Positions 11,413 through 23,785 of a DNA stretch of 64,000 nt are shown here, in pieces. The first letter of the stretch is position 1; each line of letters starts with the position of its first letter. A program made the translations under genes and the position numbers. Below the pieces are notes generated by a model. That model searched no databases. It was not told the origin of the DNA and worked only from the letters and a program-made list of their open reading frames with translations. Origin of the DNA: Smallanthus sonchifolius (taxonomy: Eukaryota > Streptophyta > Magnoliopsida > Asterales > Asteraceae); assembly GCA_023525975.1 (NCBI GenBank), contig CM042028.1, positions 79,855,501 through 79,919,500 on the forward strand, written 5' to 3'.

Positions 11413-12477
11413 TGTTAGCCTGAAGTATTGTATTTGTGTTTGCACGTGTATATCATGTATATGTAGCCTTAACAATTAGAATTCAAGCATAAAGCACAAA
11501 TAAACACATATGATCATATTGTAGAATTGTACGCGTGTAATTGCAAATAGTATTTGAATGTAATCATGTTTCACTCCAAATATGTAAATACGAAAAAGGG
11601 GCTATGTAAACTCACCTCGAACGGTAGAGGGTTGGAATTGTAACTTGTAGGAATAAGATTCAACGATTCCCTAAGTTAAATACGATACGTTATTACAATG
11701 TAAAGACGGTTTAAGAACAACGACTATGAAATGATTTTTGGGATTTAGGGTTTCATAGGATTTGGGATTGATACAGGATTTGTACAGGTTTTTGAAACAT
11801 GTAGATGTGTGTCACAAATAATGGTAAAATAGTTTATAAAAAAATTAATTAGATTTGACTAAATCTCTAATAGCGTTTAAAATGATAATAATACGTTCGA
11901 ATTTAAATAATTATTCTAAAATAATTATTAAATAAACTTACGGTTTAGAAAAAGGTTTAAATAATCATTTTATGTAAATGTAGTAATTATTTAGACTACT
12001 TAAATGATCTCTTTTACTTAAATGATTAATTAAAAGAAATATTAAATAGATGTTATAAGTAAGCTCTAAATGAATTCGTATAATTATTTATCTAAAAATA
12101 ATCATTTAAATATAAAGATAAAAATGTTTTAAATAGTCTTTCTTTACCAAAATAAATATTTATATGTTTAATATGAGAGTTAGTAATGTTTAAACATATA
12201 AATTATAATTTGTTTAATGAGCATTACTATTTTATAAAAAAACATAAGTTATATTTGTTTCAATAAATTATTTATTTCGTTTGAATATAAATAATATTTA
12301 TTTATTTATTTTTTACAAGATTTACAAGATGTATTTATAAAATTTATAACATAATTTAAATTGTTAATTGTAGTAACATAACAAGGAAAAGGTTTAAACG
12401 GAAGAAAAAAAAGTAACGAGGTAACGAAGAAATAATTTAAATTATTATTTATAAAAAGGAAACATGTTTATAATTTG

Positions 12478-12514
<37 letters not shown>

Positions 12515-12603
12515 ATATATAGGTGTGTGTGTGTGTGAATGAGTGTAATTTGATACTAACAAAAATGAGTAGGGAAAAATAATAAAAAAAGAAGAAAATA
12601 AGC

Positions 12604-12672
12604 AGCCCCCAGGCTAGAACTCATGACCCTAGGATTGCTGCTAATGTTTAGTTGCCACTACACCAAAGGGGC
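12604..12672 (-). other. tRNA-like module inside LTR
   Basis: On the minus strand the sequence begins gcccctttggtgtagtggca, with an A-box-like segment, continues through a B-box-like gggtcatgagttct, and ends ctgggggc, which pairs with its start. The copy in the other LTR is at 18836-18904. It resembles tRNA-derived modules but has no clear anticodon arm. Confidence 0.5.
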
Positions 12673-13944
12673 ATTTGTGTTATCAAATTGAAACCAAAAT
12701 GTTTCAACATAAATTTCCAGGTTGTCTCCTTCCCCAAAATGACCAAACTGAAAACCCAAATCCCTGAAATCGAACTCAATTAACCAGGGATTTGCAATGG
12801 AGATGATAGGGCTTTAGATTGGGAGATAAAACTGAGTAGGATGATGGGTTTATTACCTGAGATCGGGCAAGAATTGGGGCGCTCGTCCCTGCGACTGATC
12901 GGGATCGTGAGGTAGGGGAGAAGAAGGCGGTTTGGGGCTGGGTTCGTGTAATATAACGATAGGGAACAACTATGGGACGGGTAAATACGCGTTACAGCTG
13001 GTATATCAAATGAGTTTCACGAGATTTAGCTTGATTTACGGATCATTTATCAAAGTTTCCATCTTTTTTGTTGGTTTTGAATTTCAACGATTTAAGGGTG
13101 TTAATGGACATTTAAAACAGCCAAAAACATGTACGAGAATCAAGGAGTGTATGATTGAAACGAATGGAGTAGTAATCTAGTTTGATACCAACCGATTTGA
13201 GAGTTTTAGAACTCGATTTTGACTTCCAGAAGTCAAAGTTTCAGGTTTTTATGTCCAAGGGTCTAAAAAGGGTTCAAGCTAAAAAGTGAGAATTCAAAAT
13301 GGAATGAAAGAGGGTTAAACTGGAATAAAAGGGTTTATATCTCAAAATAATTAGACTAAATTCATTTTATTTGTTTATGAAAATTTCTTTCATAAGATTT
13401 TATAAAACTAAACATTACTTGTTTTATCATTTTTATGTTATAAGGAAAGTTCCATATTTTTTTTTAAACTTACAAATTATTTGTTTATTAATATCAAATT
13501 TATGTAATTACATATATATTTCCACAAATAAATACATACATTTACATAGAAAGAATGTTAAAACGTGGTTAAAGATGTATAAGTTTTATATAATATTAAA
13601 AGTCATATAATTGATTTATTTAGTATAATCAAATATGTATGTTTACAAATGATAAAAATAGAAGATTTATTTATAGGTTCAAACTCATATGCTTCATTTT
13701 GTATATATATATATATGTGTGTATTTATTATAACAAGATGTTTACTTATATACTTATAATTATACTTACATGTGTTAAATATCATAAAGAAATAATATGA
13801 AACGAAGGTTGAAAATTTGAATTGATGCATGTTATAAGTATTAATTTATGTGACATATTGAGTCGAACAAGTATTGGCTTTAAATGAAGTTCCATTATCG
13901 TATAAAATAATTTAAAATAATATCGGAAAATCATGGATGTTACA

Positions 13945-15258
13945 GTATCTCCATGTTAACGGGAATTTCGTCCCGAAATTCAGTTGTTAGAGGCTACTAA
14001 GGAAGGAGTTGAGTTTATGTTTTCAACGAGTTTTGATTGTCGATTTTAGGAGTATGATAGGTAGCAAGGTTCGGGTCTATTGCTCAAGTTAAGCATGAAT
14101 GATACTAGTGGATTTTAGTTTCAAGAGAGTTAGGGAGAGAACGGTCGAAGAATCTAAAGGTGAAATGCATTACATGGAATGGATTTAATGGGAATTTGAT
14201 GATCAGGGTATGTTTAAGATGTAGTCTATTATGTTCAGGAAATTGTAAGTGGATAAGAGATTTCACAAACATTGATCCCGTCAAACAACATAAAACTTTA
14301 AGTGGCAAGAATAACGCTACTTCTGATTTTATGATAGGAACACTTATATATAGGAAGTACCAGCGGCGTATCCACCATGTCCTTACCATATCACATTAGT
14401 TTTTTTGTTATTATGTACCACGATAGGTTTCATGTCATAACACACGACAGAATTTGCTATGTTTTCCATACGCTGATTTTTATAATTACGTGTGCACCCG
14501 TAATTATCCAAATCGTTGCATGGTCCACATAGTTCATCCCATTGTGTGTGGGGTCTTGTGGGTAACACAAAAACACTTAATTCGTAACTATTGTTTTCAC
14601 GTATGTGTTGCTAACAATAACTATGTCCATAGATAGTAGAGTCAATCAGGTACTAAAGAGTAATAACGTGGCATAATTTAGGGTTCCATAGCTTCCTCGT
14701 GTTTGAACAAGAATACGTAAAATCCCGAGTAGCTTTCATGGGTAGGGTGAATAGTCATGCCTTGTGTATGATGTACTTAGTCAATTGCAACAATGTAAAC
14801 GATCTAATTCCATGTATAATGTAAACACTCATGTTTCCTATATGATCTAGTGTTAGGCATGTTGTAAGCAAATAGGTTTCATGTATAGTGTGAACAATTT
14901 GGTTTCATGTATAAGCAAATATGTATAATGTGATCGCTCTAGTATTATGTATTTTATGAAGGTGTATTGAGTCTCATGCGTATCGGAAACTATCGGATTT
15001 TGTAGGCGATCGGGTGTGTTACTTGGCGTTCATGCACAATGTGGGTAGATGAGTTTTAACTTTTAAATTCTTTAGTGCTTATATGGACGGTTAATGGCGA
15101 AACGATTCACTTTCTGAAGTTGGCTAGCAAGCTCAAGTTTATAGGGACAAACCGTAGTAGGTGTAAATAGTTCCGACAATGACAAAAATAACATAAGGGA
15201 TTACAATGCAAAATTTATTCCAGACTAGATCCCTATTCGACTCCATCTTGCACTAGCT
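13945..15258 (-). other. Internal non-coding region of the retrotransposon, gag to 3' LTR
   Basis: This 1.3-kb stretch lies where pol would be in an autonomous element. No open frame here has protease, reverse transcriptase or integrase motifs. The segment next to the LTR reads AACATGGAGATAC on the minus strand and is the likely but weak polypurine tract. Open frames at 14105-14399 and 14383-14636 on both strands are short and have no recognisable domain. Confidence 0.65.
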
Positions 15259-16476
15259 TCAATTGGTTTCATCTACTGCCTCGGCATTGACTTGAGTTTC
15301 GTTAGTGTTTATGTTGAAGGCACGCCCACGAGCACCACCTTGGTTTGCATTGGCTATCCTTAGGCATTGGTTTTTGAAGTGGTTTGGATTACCACATTCA
15401 TAACAAGCACGCCCATTAGTAATGGCTGGTACAACTTGATTGGCAACTTGGTGATTGGCTCGGTTCCCTTGGTGGGTTTGACTAACATGTGATCTGGATT
15501 GACAAGTGTTCGCTACATGACCATACCTTCCACAATTGGCACATAGACGACATGGCATGTTTGGGAAGTGGTGATAGTTGCACGTGTTGCACAGAGGGTT
15601 GTTGCCTGCATATGGTTTCTTATTATGGTTTTGGGCTAGGGGAGCTACTTGGTTGATTGGTACAGCAGGGGTAATGACAGCAAAGTTACGTTTCTTATTG
15701 AAGTGAGGAGGTTTGGGTTTGTCTTCCTTAGAAGGTTCAGAAGGGGCTGTTGAGTCAGTGACTTTCTTTGTGCCTTTCCTTGTTAGTGTACTCGCCTTCA
15801 CATGGTTATCGGTTAATGTGGCAGTTAAGCAGATAGCGTCTTCAAGAGTGGCTGGATTTCTTCCTAGGACTGTATCTTGGATTTTCATGGGTAAACCACA
15901 GATGTACTTCTCAATACCCCGAGTCAGTGGAGTAACCATGTGGGGGTACCAGAAGACTTAACTCATGGAAACGAGTTGTGTAAGCTAAATTTTCACCACT
16001 GTCTTGGGTAAGATCCCAAAACTCAGCCTCCAACTTCTTCATTTCATTACTAGGACAGAAGTCCTTGGTCATGAGTCTCTTAACTTCATCCCATGGCAAG
16101 GCCATGCTCACATCCACACCCCGGTTTCTCTTCTCACCATTCCACCAAGTGAGCGCCCGTTTCTGAAAGACGCTGGTGGCATAGCGAACCCGGAGATGGT
16201 CAGGGCAATCACTATTGAGAAAAGTGCTTTCAGTGCTTTCAATGCTTTTAAACCATTGAAGGAAGCCGTAGCCCCTTCGGTACCATAGAACTTGACGGGG
16301 TTGCATGAGTTAAAGTGTTTGAAAGTGCATTGGGGTGGGTTGGCACCACCACCACCATTAGTTCCATGGGTGGCACTAATGGCTCCATTAGCTTGGGTGA
16401 GTTGAGTTACAAGTTGTGCAAGGATAGCAGCAATGTCGGTGTTGTTGTTGGTCACGGTAGCACGACGGGGAGGCAT
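15259..16476 (-). pseudogene. Retrotransposon Gag polyprotein, frameshifted
   Basis: The product is the nucleocapsid/capsid protein of a gypsy-type element, which packages element RNA. The N-terminal frame begins MPPRRATV and contains FKHFNSCNPVKFYG. The capsid core continues in a second frame with FQKRALTWWNGEKRNRG, LMTKDFCPSNEMKKLEAEFW and LTQDSGENLAYTTRFHEL. A third frame carries the end of the capsid (GIEKYICGLP, NPATLEDAI) and two CCHC zinc knuckles, CANCGRYGHVANTC and CYECGNPNHFKNQC. Shifts lie near 16265, in a short internal repeat of gaaagcactg-like units, and near 15945. The reading ends at a normal stop (VDETN). The family match is confident; the element copy is no longer able to make an intact Gag. 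Confidence 0.9.
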
Positions 16477-17102
16477 TCTACAGATTTGCACAAGGCAAGA
16501 AAAGATGTAAGAACTTATGAAGGTTGATTGAATTTAAAAAGGGAACAAGATAATAGATGAAGTAGTAAATCATAGTTTGGATTGTACTCGAATAGTGACA
16601 TAATCACTTGAATACTATGACACATTAAGGTTAATTAAGCTCATATAACTTTCAAGGAGACATGCTTTAGCCTATAAGTAAACACTCATCCCGGGAATTC
16701 CCAGGAAAGCATACGGATCCCTCGGTTGATTGGTATTTATATGAAATGCTTTCGTAGACAGAAAACCAGAATACAGTTGTCACTCTTCCAGATTGCACAT
16801 GTCCTCTACTAGTTAACAAAGTTTAAAACCCTAACGAGGTGTAAAAATAAGTTTTATGACGTCCCACATGCTATGATGATGATGGTTTTAGGGAAGGATT
16901 GAGGCTTAGGGTAAAGGAAAAAGGTATTATTATTTTGGATTTATTGTTTAGATAACTCTTAGCAAGAAACGGGGTCTAGCAATTAATCATGTAGCACATA
17001 GCATGTAGCATATCATATAATCATAGAACATGGCAATAATGTGTGTCCTAAGGTTATAGTCTAGGTCAAAGGTGTCTAATAACCTAATTCCCTATAACCA
17101 AG

Positions 17103-17114
17103 GCTCTGATACCA
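17103..17114 (-). other. Primer binding site for initiator tRNA-Met
   Basis: The minus strand reads TGGTATCAGAGC, the standard primer site complementary to the 3' end of initiator methionine tRNA. It lies 3 bases from the inner edge of the 5' LTR and fixes the element's orientation. Confidence 0.93.
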
Positions 17115-17117
17115 ATC

Positions 17118-18716
17118 TGTCACACCCCAACCGACGACGGAGACGTCGGGGCGGGACATGTAGACTGTTCATAAGCTCATGGTTTACTAAAGTTGTGATA
17201 ATTAACCAATAACTGTTATTTCATATCTCAAGTAATCAAGTACAACTCTTACAAGAATAAAAATACATGAATAACTTTATTTAATTTTTAAAACTAGGTC
17301 CTCAATCCTAAGTGGAGCGACTTGAAATCTTAACTCAAACACTGTACCTGAAACATGATAAAATGAGAGGGTCAACTATAAATAGTTGGTGAGCATACAT
17401 AGGTTTTGACACCACAAGTAAAGTTCAAATATTTTGTGTACAATTCGTATGATGCATGGTTTACAAAGCATTTATGGAGAATCTAAGTTAAGCTAGATGC
17501 ACAAATGAAACTTTGTAATTGAAGAGTATAACAACACATGTTATCTTAATGTAGGGCATAACAACACATGTTATCCTGATGTAAATGTAGGGCATAACAA
17601 CACATGTTATCTTAATGTAGGGCATAACAACACATGTTATCCTAATGTATGGCCTAACAACACATGTTAGTCTGAAGTATTGTATTTGTGTTTGCACATG
17701 TATATCATGTATATGTAGCCTTAACAATTAGAATTCAAGCATAAAGCACAAATAAACACATATGATCATATTGTAGAATTGTACGCGTGTAATTGCAAAT
17801 AGTATTTGAATGTAATCATGTTTCACCCCAAATATGTAAATACGAAAAAGGGGCTATGTAAACTCACCTCGAACGGTAGAGGGTTGGAATTGTAACTTGT
17901 AGGAATAAGATTCAACGATTCCCTAAGTTAAATACGATACGTTATTACAATGTAAAGACTGTTTAAGAACAACGACTATGAAATGATTTTTGGGATTTAG
18001 GGTTTCATAGGATTTGGGATTGATACAGGATTTGTACAGGTTTTTGAAACATGTAGATGTGTGTCACAAATAATGGTAAAATAGTTTATAAAAAAATTAA
18101 TTAGATTTGACTAAATCTCTAATAGCGTTTAAAATGATAATAATACGTTCGAATTTAAATAATTATTAAATAAACTTACGGTTTAGAAAAAGGTTTAAAT
18201 AATCATTTTATGTAAATGTATTAATTATTTAGACTACTTAAATGATCTCTTTTACTTAAATGATTAATTAAAAGAAATATTAAATAGATGTTATAAGTAA
18301 GCTCTAAATGATTTCGTATAATTATTTATCTAAAAATAATCATTTAAATATAAAGATAAAAATGTTTTAAATAGTCTTTCTTTACCAAAATAAATATTTA
18401 TATGTTTAATATGAGAGTTAGTAATGTTTAAACATATAAATTATAATTTGTTTAATGAGCATTACTATTTTATAAAAAAACATAAGTTATATTTGTTTCA
18501 ATAAATTATTTATTTCGTTTGAATATAAATAATATTTATTTATTTATTTTTTATAAGATTTACAAGATGTATTTATAAAATTTATAACATAATTTAAATT
18601 GTTAATTGTAGTAACATAACAAGGAAAAGGTTTAAACGAAAGAAAAAAAAGTAACGAGGTAACGAAGAAATAATTTAAATTATTATTTATAAAAAGGAAA
18701 TATGTTTATAATTTGA

Positions 18717-18748
<32 letters not shown>

Positions 18749-19534
18749 ATATATAGGTGTGTGTGTGTGAATGAGTGTAATTTGGTACTAACAAAAATGA
18801 GTAGGGAAAAATAATAAAAAAAGAAGAAAATAAGCAGCCCCCAGGCTAGAACTCGTGACCCTAGGATTGCTACTAATGTTTAGTTGCCACTACACCAAAG
18901 GGGCATTTGTGTTATCAAATTGAAACCAAAATGTTTCAACATAAATTTCCAGGTTGTCTCCTTCCCCAAAATGACCAAACTGAAAACCCAAATCCCTGAA
19001 ATTGAACTCAATTAACCAAGGATTTGCAATGGAGATGATAGGGCTTTAGATTGGGAGATAAAACTGAGTAGGATGATGGGTTTATTACCTGAGATCGGGC
19101 AAGAATTGGGGCGCTCGTCCCTGCGACTGATCGGGATCGTGAGGTAGGGGAGAAGAAGGCGGTTTGGGGCTGGGTTCGTGTAATATAACGATAGGGAACA
19201 ACTATGGGACGGGTAAATACGCGTTACAGCTGGTATATCAAATGAGTTTCACGAGATTTAGCTTGATTTAGGGTTCAAACTCATATGCTTCATTTTGTAT
19301 ATATATGTATGTATTTATTATAACAAGATGTTTACTTATATACTTATAATTATACTTACATGTGTTAAATATCATAAAGAAATAATATGAAACAAAGGTT
19401 GAAAATTTAAATTGATGCATGTTATAAGTATTAATTTATGTGACATATTGAGTCGAACAAGTATTGGCTTTAAATGAAGTGTCAATATCGTATAAAATAA
19501 TTTAAAATAATATCGGGAAATCATGGATGTTACA
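17118..19534 (-). repeat. 5' LTR of the gag-only retrotransposon
   Basis: It is 2417 bp and collinear with the 3' LTR apart from one large deletion. At about 19268 the sequence jumps from ttgattta directly to gggttcaaactc, skipping the block found at about 13039-13674 of the other LTR. Short tta-type homology lies at the junction. It also lacks about 11 bases near 18165. It contains the same minisatellite and tRNA-like module. Confidence 0.9.
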
Positions 19535-19539
19535 AGTTC
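19535..19539. repeat. Target site duplication (right)
   Basis: The bases agttc follow the LTR end gttaca and match 10861-10865 exactly. Confidence 0.9.
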
Positions 19540-21205
19540 GGAGTTGGATTTGTGAGATTTGAACTAACCTTGATCTTAAATTTATAGGTGAACTCCAGCT
19601 CTATGATGGACCGTTACGGTGTGGTGACGGCCTGTCACCGTCCTAGTGGGCAAGAGTCAGCAGACACGTGTCACATCTCTACACACGCGTCAAAACCCTA
19701 ATTACACGTGTTACCTTCCGGTCTCTTACTAGGAGATAGCGTGCCATTAGTAATGACAACTACTGAATTAGGGAGATGGTGTACAATCAAGAACCTGAAG
19801 TGAAACCAAAACTAAACCGACTTTTTTTCTATAATTTTTTAGTTTGGAAACTTAAGAAGGTGTCATAGTATATCTCCAAAAATATTCAAACTACAAACAC
19901 CAAGTTTGTATGTGGTTTAATGCCGAGTTCAATATTTAATCAATTTTAAATTGAAACGTGAATGGCACCATGGCATGATCTATAAGAGTTGATCAGTCCT
20001 CGGTTTCATTATTTTAATCTTCTTGTTTTAGTTAGATTTAACTTGATTCTTTTTGGATCGGTTTTGTCTTGATTAACACCCGTGTGGAGGCGGCGACTTT
20101 GCATGTATATATGATGTTACTGATTGGTTTTTTTTCGTCGAATTTAATATATATTATCATAAGTATAGTGATATTTGGTTTGTAAGTAAATATGAAAATT
20201 AATATAAGTTTAAGTCTGAAAGAAAATAAGGAACTAGTGAAAGAAAAAAAATACAATCATTAGAAATTTTTATACAAGCTAATATAAAAAAATTACAACA
20301 TAAATTAAAATGTTTGTAAGGTATTCATCAACCAAACGATTATGTGTTTTCAAGCCTTGTTTTTAATAATGTATAGAGTATATTGAGTGTGAGAGTTTAT
20401 CGTTCAAATAAATATGAAATATTTTATAAATTTTAAAGAATTGTAGGTATATCAAATGATTGGTATTTCTAAAACTTATATATAAAAATAAGTCTAGAAA
20501 AGAGTTTAAACGTGTCTCTAGTTGGTCCATTGTTTAAAGGTACTTTACGTAGAAGGAAAACAAAGGAAAGATCTTTATAATTTTCCTAAAATACACTACG
20601 GACCACCAAACCTCTTTTCATCCTTAGACACATTCATCTGTATATACTGCATCTAGAAGAGTCGAAGAGACATCGAGGCATGCATTATGCATATACATAT
20701 AGTGTGCATGTATATGTGTGTATACACATATTGATATGTATGTATGCATAAATTACATATACGTATATACTACAACATTATACAAAACTGCGTTGAAAAG
20801 CATTTCACCAAATCTTCTTTTGGTTTATTTATAGGGTCAACTCAAAAATCAAATTCCTTTATTTATGCATTTTTTTATCAACAAGTCACAAAAAATAATT
20901 ATGAAAAAAGATAACTTAAAATACTGATAATGTATGGCATATATAAAATTTTGGGAAAATTTCCAAAATATACTTATGAAAGTCGTCCTCCTCTTTTTGT
21001 ACTTTAGCTTTTCAAACTCTTCAAAATGTACACATACTAAATCGTTGGAAATGTCGAGAAAAAAGGACAAAAACGCCGACAACATGTTCCAATATGACAA
21101 AGCAACGTAAACAATTATAAATTGAATTCGCACTTGGGAAGTCTGGTTTGATTTAAAAACTTAAAGTAAATTTAAAAAATAAAACTATATTTCGTAACTC
21201 TGATT
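19540..21205. other. Non-coding sequence, old repeat then AT-rich
   Basis: The first 250 bases continue the repeat broken at 10860. The rest is AT-rich. Open frames at 20038-20256 and 20849-21133 (minus) are low in complexity and have no domain. No gene can be supported. Confidence 0.45.
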
Positions 21206-22956
21206 TGAAACGTCCCAAACTCGGGGTCTCAACAGTTGGACTTACTCATTAGCAACATAAGTTCTTAAACTGTAATTTCATTCATGACAGAGGAAAACTT
21301 TCAATTCATTACATAACCAATCCAACAATTTGAGTTTATAATCTCAACATAACAAAAACTTGTCAAAAGACATAAACATAAACAAAAGGATGTTAGTCTT
21401 CGGGTAGGGTAGCCACTCCAACTATGCCACATTTCCTTAGAAGCATTCATAAGTACGTACACTTTAACCTAATATGCATACTAAAAGTCAGCTTCATTGA
21501 GTTGAGTTCTAGTTTACATAAGTCGTTCATAAAGGCTTTCATCATAAAACATATCATTAACATTAAAGCATTAATCATGGAGACACGAGCATCACAAAGA
21601 TACCCGATGTCATGGGGAAACATACATTTCATTTAAAATCTTAACATAATACATTATGGTGATCGTCATCACTACATACGATTTGCCAAAGCAACCATGT
21701 TCCATGCCGTTTGCCGAAACAATCGTGTTCCATACCATTCCATTCTGGCAAGCCACCTAGGCACTGCTCTTTGCCATTCGTTCATTACATAGCTTAACAA
21801 GATAAAACACATAACACTTTAACATTTTCATTGATTATTAAACTTTTGTCTTTAACATACATTTCATTTAAAATCTTAACATAATACATTATGGTGATCG
21901 TCATCACTACATACGATTTGCCAAAGCAACCATGTTCCATACCGTTTGCCGAAGCAATCGTGTTCCATACCAATCCATTCTGGCAAGCCACCTAGGCACT
22001 GCTCTTTACCATTCGTTGATTATTAAACCTTTGTCTTTAACCTTTTCATTGATTATTAAACCTTTGTCTTTAGCAAGCATTAACCAATATCATTCATTCA
22101 TTAAACGCTTTCATTCATTCAATTAACATGTTCTACTTTACTATACTTTACCGCCCCAAAATAGGTAAAAGGGGATTCTAGAACCCACATGTAAGAAGTA
22201 ACCCTGTCTGGTATAACTAGGAAGTCTTGACTCCCATTGATGCTAGAACACTCAGTTAATCTGGTCAAGGTTCACATGTGAAGGTTAGGAAGCTTTCCAT
22301 GAAAAGATCGATCTTTCCATCGAAGCATACTTTCCATGGAAACATACTTTCCATAGAAACTTTTCATGGAAACATTGATCTTTCCATCGAAACATACTTT
22401 ACTATTTCCATGCAGTGACGGCTATACTTTGCTAATCTGAAAACATGTCAAGATCTTAACTTTATTCCATGAAACTCTTCGAAAACGTCATACAACATGA
22501 ATCCATGCATAAACCTTCATAAAAACATGAACTTTTACGTAAAGTTCTCACCTTTTTCTTGTTGAACCGAATCCATGAAGAACCCATCTCATAACTCCTC
22601 CTTTTTCAGTAATAAACACACCTTTCGAATTCAGATGATGATATCAACTCAAACCTGAGAGCTTTCCGTCAAAATCACTCTAAAACGAGTGGTTAACTTT
22701 GAACCGGAGAGTTATTTCTCTCTCTAGATCTCTCTGTCTCTCTCTCTCTAAGCTTGTGTGAACATGGGAATGATATGAGAATGATATAAAGGCTAAAGGG
22801 AGGGTAACCCCCCCCCCTAATTTTAGGGCAATTACCAACTTTGCCAAAGTACTCCATACCCCCTCTAAGATTTCCATAAATCATTTTCAACCCCCAACTT
22901 TTTTAACCTCATATTAATCTTATTAAACCAAACCAAAAAATAAATGGGGTGTTACA
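21206..22956 (-). repeat. 3' LTR of a chromovirus (Ty3/gypsy) element
   Basis: The plus strand runs from TGAAACGTCCCAAACTCGG to ggggtgttaca, so on the element's sense strand (minus) it begins TGTAACACCCC. A polypurine tract and the end of an integrase chromodomain follow directly, which fixes it as the 3' LTR. It contains a 235-bp direct repeat (21621 onward and 21856 onward), each with catcactacatacgatttgcc. Its outer end resembles that of the solo LTR at 27152, so both belong to one broader family. Confidence 0.75.
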
Positions 22957-22970
22957 AGTCTACCCTCTTT
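22957..22970 (-). other. Polypurine tract of the chromovirus
   Basis: The minus strand reads AAAGAGGGTAGACT directly before the LTR start TGTAACACC. This is the expected place and composition for the plus-strand primer of reverse transcription. Confidence 0.65.
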
Positions 22971-22996
22971 ACAATAGGTTTCGTCCTCGAAACATG

Positions 22997-23120
22997 TTAC
23001 ATGACAAACAACTGAGGGTACAACTCATTTATTTCCTCTTCAACTTCCCACGTAGCTTCCGATCCTTTCTTGTGCTTCCATTGCACCTTTACCCGTAAGT
23101 AACTTTGTTGCGCAATGGCT
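22997..23120 (-). pseudogene. C-terminal end of Ty3/gypsy integrase with chromodomain
   Basis: The translated fragment reads SYLRVKVQWKHKKGSEATWE and then VEEEINELYPQLFVM and a stop. The VKVQWKH..GSEATWE segment followed by YPQLF is typical of the chromodomain at the end of plant chromovirus integrases. It ends about 40 bases before the 3' LTR, as expected. Everything upstream of it is lost: from about 23133 the sequence is LTR-derived again, so only the tail of pol survives. Confidence 0.75.
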
Positions 23121-23132
23121 TTTCTTTCTGTC

Positions 23133-23283
23133 GACGATCGTCATCACTACATACCGTTTGCCCAAGCAACCGTGTTCCATATCATTTTCCAGAGCAATCG
23201 TGTTCCATACCGTTCCATTTTTCCAAGCCACATAGGCACTGCTCTTTACCATTCATTCATGACATAGCTCAACAAGATATAAC
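23133..23283. repeat. LTR-derived fragment joined to the chromovirus tail
   Basis: It starts gacgatcgtcatcactac and runs to gacatagctcaacaagata, collinear with about 21658-21805 of the LTR at 21206-22956. Its position directly behind the integrase tail shows a rearrangement or an internal deletion between related copies. Confidence 0.65.
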
Positions 23284-23785
23284 TGTAACACCAATTTTTT
23301 CAAAATAGTTTAAACATTCAAACACACGTAGAAGATGGTCCCAATTAAAGCTTTTCAATGACATAGATGTAAGACTTCAATACCAAAATGATAACTCCAA
23401 GTTAATTGTTTATAATTACATTAAACCCAAGTTTAAGACCCTCATGGGGAGGTTTAACGAAATGTTACGCAAACGTAATCAACATTAAAAGAGAAATCCA
23501 ATGCGAGAATCTTGACATTTTGAGGCTTCGATCGGAGCTTTACCTATACCACAAATACCCCAAATATCAAGTTATTAATGGTATATACAATCCCTAAGAT
23601 CCCCAAGGGTTAAAACCAAGAAAAAAACCCCAAAACTCAAAATCAACGTAGGGTCAGCGTAAGACAATGGTCTTGGCGTAGGAAAAGTCTACCGGTGCTA
23701 CGCTGGGGTTGGCGTATTCTACGCCCCCTGCACAGTTGAGGTAGACGTTGAAAAAGCTATTAGGATCGCAGACGGATTTTGTGAA
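23284..23785 (-). mobile_element. Probable LTR fragment starting TGTAACACC
   Basis: The phrase TGTAACACCAATTTTTTC is a common start of gypsy-type LTRs in plants of this kind. A segment with tacgctggggttggcgtattc-like wording follows. The other boundary was not found. Confidence 0.4.

Larger units (their letters stand above)
10866..13944 (-). repeat. 3' LTR of the gag-only retrotransposon
   Basis: It runs from TGTCACACCCC to catggatgttaca on the plus strand, 3079 bp. It carries a minisatellite (11276-11412), a tRNA-like module (12604-12672), a TA/TG microsatellite near 12480-12535 and a roughly 636-bp block (about 13039-13674) that is missing from the other LTR. In the first 430 bases about ten substitutions separate the two LTRs, and fewer later, so overall divergence is a few percent at most. 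Confidence 0.9.
10866..19534 (-). mobile_element. Gag-only LTR retrotransposon, structurally complete (TR-GAG type)
   Basis: The element is 8669 bp with two long direct LTRs (10866-13944 and 17118-19534), both bounded by TG...CA and flanked by the 5-bp duplication agttc. On the minus strand the primer site TGGTATCAGAGC, complementary to initiator tRNA-Met, lies 3 bases inside the 5' LTR. The internal region is only about 3.2 kb. It encodes a Gag with two CCHC zinc knuckles, broken by two frameshifts. No protease, reverse transcriptase, RNase H or integrase is seen, so it must depend on enzymes from a partner element. It inserted into an older repeat. Confidence 0.9.

Noticed and set aside
11236..11475. 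Repetitive membrane-like open frame with TCVVMPYIRI units, also at 17488-17727
   Set aside because: It is the translation of the LTR minisatellite and occurs identically in both LTRs.
14105..14636. Open frames on both strands in the retrotransposon interior
   Set aside because: They lie where pol would be, but none shows protease, reverse transcriptase or integrase motifs.
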